Of a DNA stretch of 64,000 nucleotides, positions 60,860-64,000 are shown in pieces. Both the position numbers and the translations under genes were made by a program. The stretch is taken from assembly GCF_037042905.1 (NCBI RefSeq), contig NC_087256.1:29994501-30058500 (forward strand), given 5' to 3'. Positions within the stretch are counted from its first letter, which is position 1; the number at the start of each line of letters is the position of its first letter. A model generated the notes under the pieces. That model made no database searches. It worked only from the letters and a program-made list of their open reading frames with translations, and was not told where the DNA came from. The DNA comes from Lytechinus pictus. Taxonomy: Eukaryota; Echinodermata; Echinoidea; Temnopleuroida; Toxopneustidae.

Positions 60860-62000
60860 CAAAGAGTACGCAAACTCATACCTTTACTCAGTCCCTCCCA
60901 TCTGACAAAGCGATAAATTTGTTGAAAATGATTGACACAAATAAAGATGTTTATTATTTTCATAATAATTCTGACTATTGAATGGTGGCGGCCTTTCTGT
61001 CTTGTCACTTTGTTGCTTTGCCAACTCGCATTTTCCAAATGACGATCAATCACACGTGGAATGGCAAAGAGAGCGTTCCCCCGTCAAAGTCAATACATTC
61101 TGCAGATGTTCCCAATACAATTGCCAACCCTCGCACTCTGGCCCCCGAGTTAACTTCCCAGCTAACCCAGCCCGGGGTTAAACCGCAGGTTTGCTTGTGT
61201 TTAAAGGAGGTGTCACTGAATTGCTTAGTGCCCAAGTTTGCATTTGACTTTCATGTAGGTAGGGGCCGGCATCCTCTGGGGGATATTCAGAATTTTAAGT
61301 TCCACAAGTAGGGAGAGAAGAGAACAGGTATCCCTGACACTTTGTAAGTCAGCATCAATTTCAACAAAAATAAAAGGCCCAATTCCATAAATAATGTCCA
61401 TGAGGATTCGTTTACTACAATCCTCTTTTTAAGTTTGGTAAATCCTCCCTTAGCAGGTGCGGATCCAGAGGATGGTGGAAGGCAGGGGGGGGGGCACCCC
61501 GTAAAATTAGAAAATATAGTGGTGTGCCTTCATTGCACACATCCCGTGAAATGACCAACCTCTTTTAAATTCATTTATTGAATTATTTCTTGCTTGTCAA
61601 ATGCTTTGGGAGAAAATATGTCCTTCATTATAGACTAATGACCTTTTCCTTTTTCTTTTTTTTTTGCTTGTCAAATTTTTCCAAGAAATTTGCACCCCGT
61701 AAGATTCTGGATCCGTACCTGCATGTTGAAAAATAGTGATTGTTTTTTTGTACATATATTTTTTTCTTCATGTTCTGAAAGAGTAGTGTATTCAGTATCG
61801 TTTTTGTTGTTGTTGCTGCAATCGATTGTGTTGGATCGCCCTTTTTCTTGCCAAAAGTGATATGGAAATGCATGCCCCAAAACTTTGGTAATCGGAATAA
61901 CACACTAATGATTGCTATTTTCCTCACGTTCAACCCTGTTGGAGGATTCAATACTGGACCCAAATCACCATGTTAACGCAGTTGTTATTGTGGAGTTCTT
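60860..62000. other. No gene seen
   Basis: Mixed composition, a G-run at about 61487, and two related phrases GTAAAATTAG / GTAAGATTCTGGATCC around GCACCCCG (61494 and 61693) in inverse or direct degenerate form. Short frames only. If the xylosyltransferase-like gene continues upstream, this is intron. Confidence 0.35.
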
Positions 62001-62007
62001 GACTTTA

Positions 62008-62511
62008 GGTGGTTTCAGACCGCCTCGAAGTTCGTCATTTCCAGGTATTTTGGCAGTGTGAAAGCAAATTACACGTAATCTCCCTGAAAGAAAATACCCG
62101 CTAAATAGTAGGTATGCTTGTCAAAATTATGAGAACTTTCGTGGGGATTTTCCAAGGTCACAGGTATTTTGGCAGTGTGAAAGCAAATTACTAGAGCTTT
62201 TGTAGGGATTTTTCCAAGGTCGCAGGTATTTTGGCAGTGTGAAAGCAAATTACAGAAACTTTTAGCCCATCATGTAGTTGGGTGCGGCGCCATGGATGAC
62301 TGCTGAGCTAACGATTTTGAATCTCGCCCCGATTGCTTGCTTATCACTTTTATATCAGACCATATTGTGCATGCTCGTAACTTCAGGAATTTATCCCAAA
62401 GGGAATGTTTCGGGGTGGTGTGAATGCAAGAATAATTAACAGGTATTTTTTAGCCCGAAAAAGTTCTCGTAATTTAACGGGGATTCTTGTGATCGAGGCG
62501 GTTTGAAACCA
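62008..62511. mobile_element. MITE with GGTGGTTTCAGACCGCCTCGA end and internal triple repeat
   Basis: The left end pairs with GATCGAGGCGGTTTGAAACC at the right. Inside, CAGGTATTTTGGCAGTGTGA occurs three times (about 62042, 62160, 62223). A fragment of the same terminal motif is near 56371 (GCGGTCTGAAACCACC). Confidence 0.75.
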
Positions 62512-62519
62512 ACTATTGA

Positions 62520-64000
62520 GGTACAGACTGCTTTATCAGCCAACGTGGGCTGCAAGGAATCGCATAATACATGTAGTGTCAAAGGGGGAGAAGAGAGAAG
62601 GGCTGACAAGTCAAAAGTCTTGAAAAATATGTACATAGTTTTCAAAGCAAAGCTACCTCTCACATATTTTGATTGATTACACTGTTCTGACTTTTCCCTT
62701 ATATGGTTTTAACAAGAACTTAAACAAGTTAACCTAACTCCATTAGGTGTCTTTTTTATCTTAATGATTTATGGTTATAACAGAAAAACTAGGCCCTGGC
62801 CATACACAACTGTCAGAGATTTCTTATTTTTTATTTGATTCATCTGTCAATTGATTACTGTGGTAAAAGAAACTAGAGCTGATTACAACACTGTTTCCTC
62901 TATCAAATATACCTTCATAATAATAAAGCGTTATTTTTTATAAATCACTTTTTGTATTTTATTTCAATTAATTTCTTTTATTTTTTTAATGGAAAAGGTA
63001 GTGAACCACCCTTTTTAAAAATATTTTTCTTTGTATCTCTCTTTGTCTCATTTTAAAAACAGACTCAGAAATCCATGAAATTTCATTTACTTAAAACAAT
63101 CACAGTTGAAATCAAATATCTTTCCTCTTCATAAGGAATCTGTAAAAAGGCTTCAGAAAAAAAAGACATATTACGATGAAAATTGAAATGAAAAAGATTT
63201 TGCAGTTCAATTCACATGGGTTTCGTACTATAAACTAGGCATAACTATGCGGTTTCGAATTTCGCGCGAAACGTGTCACCCCACTGAGAGCATTCCCATA
63301 GCAACAAGATCGCTTTACGTGAAGTGATTTTGAAAACCGCTTTCGTGCCATCAAGCGGGAACGCTAGCAAAGCGATCTTCCAAACTGGTTTCCCAAACCG
63401 GTTTCCAGTAAACTAGTTTTAGAAAGCGTAATGAGAACGGGGTCTAGGCCTACTGGTCAAGTTAGGGTCAACTTAAGTCTGACTTCCTTTTTTTGACAGT
63501 CTTCATACATTTCCTCCCATAATATTATGAATCATTCCTAAATGTATGCCATTTTAAGTGGGCTGTGGTTGAGAAAAATGATCCTGACCCATGGGATTAA
63601 GTTACATAGAATAAGACCATGGGGGATTACAAAATTAATCAAACTCTTTGTTTTATGTCCAGTTGTTCTGATGAGATTTGCATGTTTTAGAAGTGACCTT
63701 TTAACATTTGCCATTAAAATGCTGCAAGGTATTTGATTGATTGATTGAAAATCACATTTATTTCCTTCAAACAGATACAAAATAATATTTGACATAGTAA
63801 CGAATACAGTATATATTTCGACACAATTTTGAAGGAGGCGAAAACCCGGAAAGCAGAGCTTGAGTTGGGGTCGCCAGATACAAATAAATAACAAGTTACG
63901 TACTGTAATGACATCATATGTAATTGCATATAAATAAGAAAGTTAAGAGTAGAAAAAGAAACACAGATGGAGAAGAGGGAGAAGAAATGTAGGCATTAGA
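62520..64000. other. No gene seen; LINE-like tail near the end
   Basis: AT-rich. 63720-63890 contains TTGATTGATTGA and a complementary-strand phrase AGCTCTGCTTTCCGGGTTTT that resembles degenerate non-LTR 3' ends. The 118-codon minus-strand frame at 63538-63894 shows no family motif. Confidence 0.35.

Noticed and set aside
60859..61053. Possible upstream xylosyltransferase exon (minus strand)
   Set aside because: A donor-like GTATGAG is present but no XYLT motif and no matching acceptor and phase.
63538..63894. 118-codon minus-strand frame near the window end
   Set aside because: No recognisable motif; overlaps a LINE-like tail and is not splice-compatible with the xylosyltransferase exons.

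Overview
The window looks like nuclear DNA of a marine invertebrate, most likely an echinoderm such as a sea urchin. This is inferred from AT-rich, intron-rich sequence, many short inverted-repeat transposons, tRNA-derived SINEs ending in TAT/CAT-type repeats, GAT microsatellites, and a Ty3/gypsy element primed by tRNA-Leu. No bacterial, plasmid or CRISPR features were seen. The species cannot be fixed from the sequence alone.

Region 1 (about 70-21095) is a tandem segmental duplication. Copy A (about 72-5031) and copy B (about 5190-7983, resuming 19247 to about 20735) each carry one small gene with a conserved upstream block, a 5' UTR intron, and a single coding exon. The products are 166 and 164 aa basic proteins with an internal repeat; I do not recognise the family. 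Each copy then carries a fold-back repeat, a GAT microsatellite and TGACCTTTGACC-type repeats. Copy A has gained a 5'-truncated LINE upstream of the gene.

Copy B was split 244 bp after the stop codon by an 11.3 kb Ty3/gypsy retrotransposon (7984-19246) with two 423 bp LTRs that I read as identical and a CAAT target duplication. Copy A preserves the matching unoccupied site. The retrotransposon was itself entered near the end of pol by a 4.2 kb DNA transposon (13712-17890, TTA target duplication). That element carries, on the minus strand, what looks like a spliced multi-exon gene of unknown identity.

Region 2 (about 21.1-28.5 kb) has no recognisable gene and lies 3' of the minus-strand gene that follows. 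Region 3 (28502-58903) is the 3' part of a xylosyltransferase-like gene. Twelve exons have mutually consistent splice phases and encode about 666 residues: the end of a GT14 catalytic region, the C-terminal region, an acidic/Arg-rich linker, and an unexpected C-terminal pair of membrane segments. Its 5' exons lie beyond the window or were not found. Its introns hold SINEs, MITEs, long inverted repeats, an expanded ATC microsatellite and a polypyrimidine minisatellite. Region 4 (59-64 kb) holds repeats and no supported gene.
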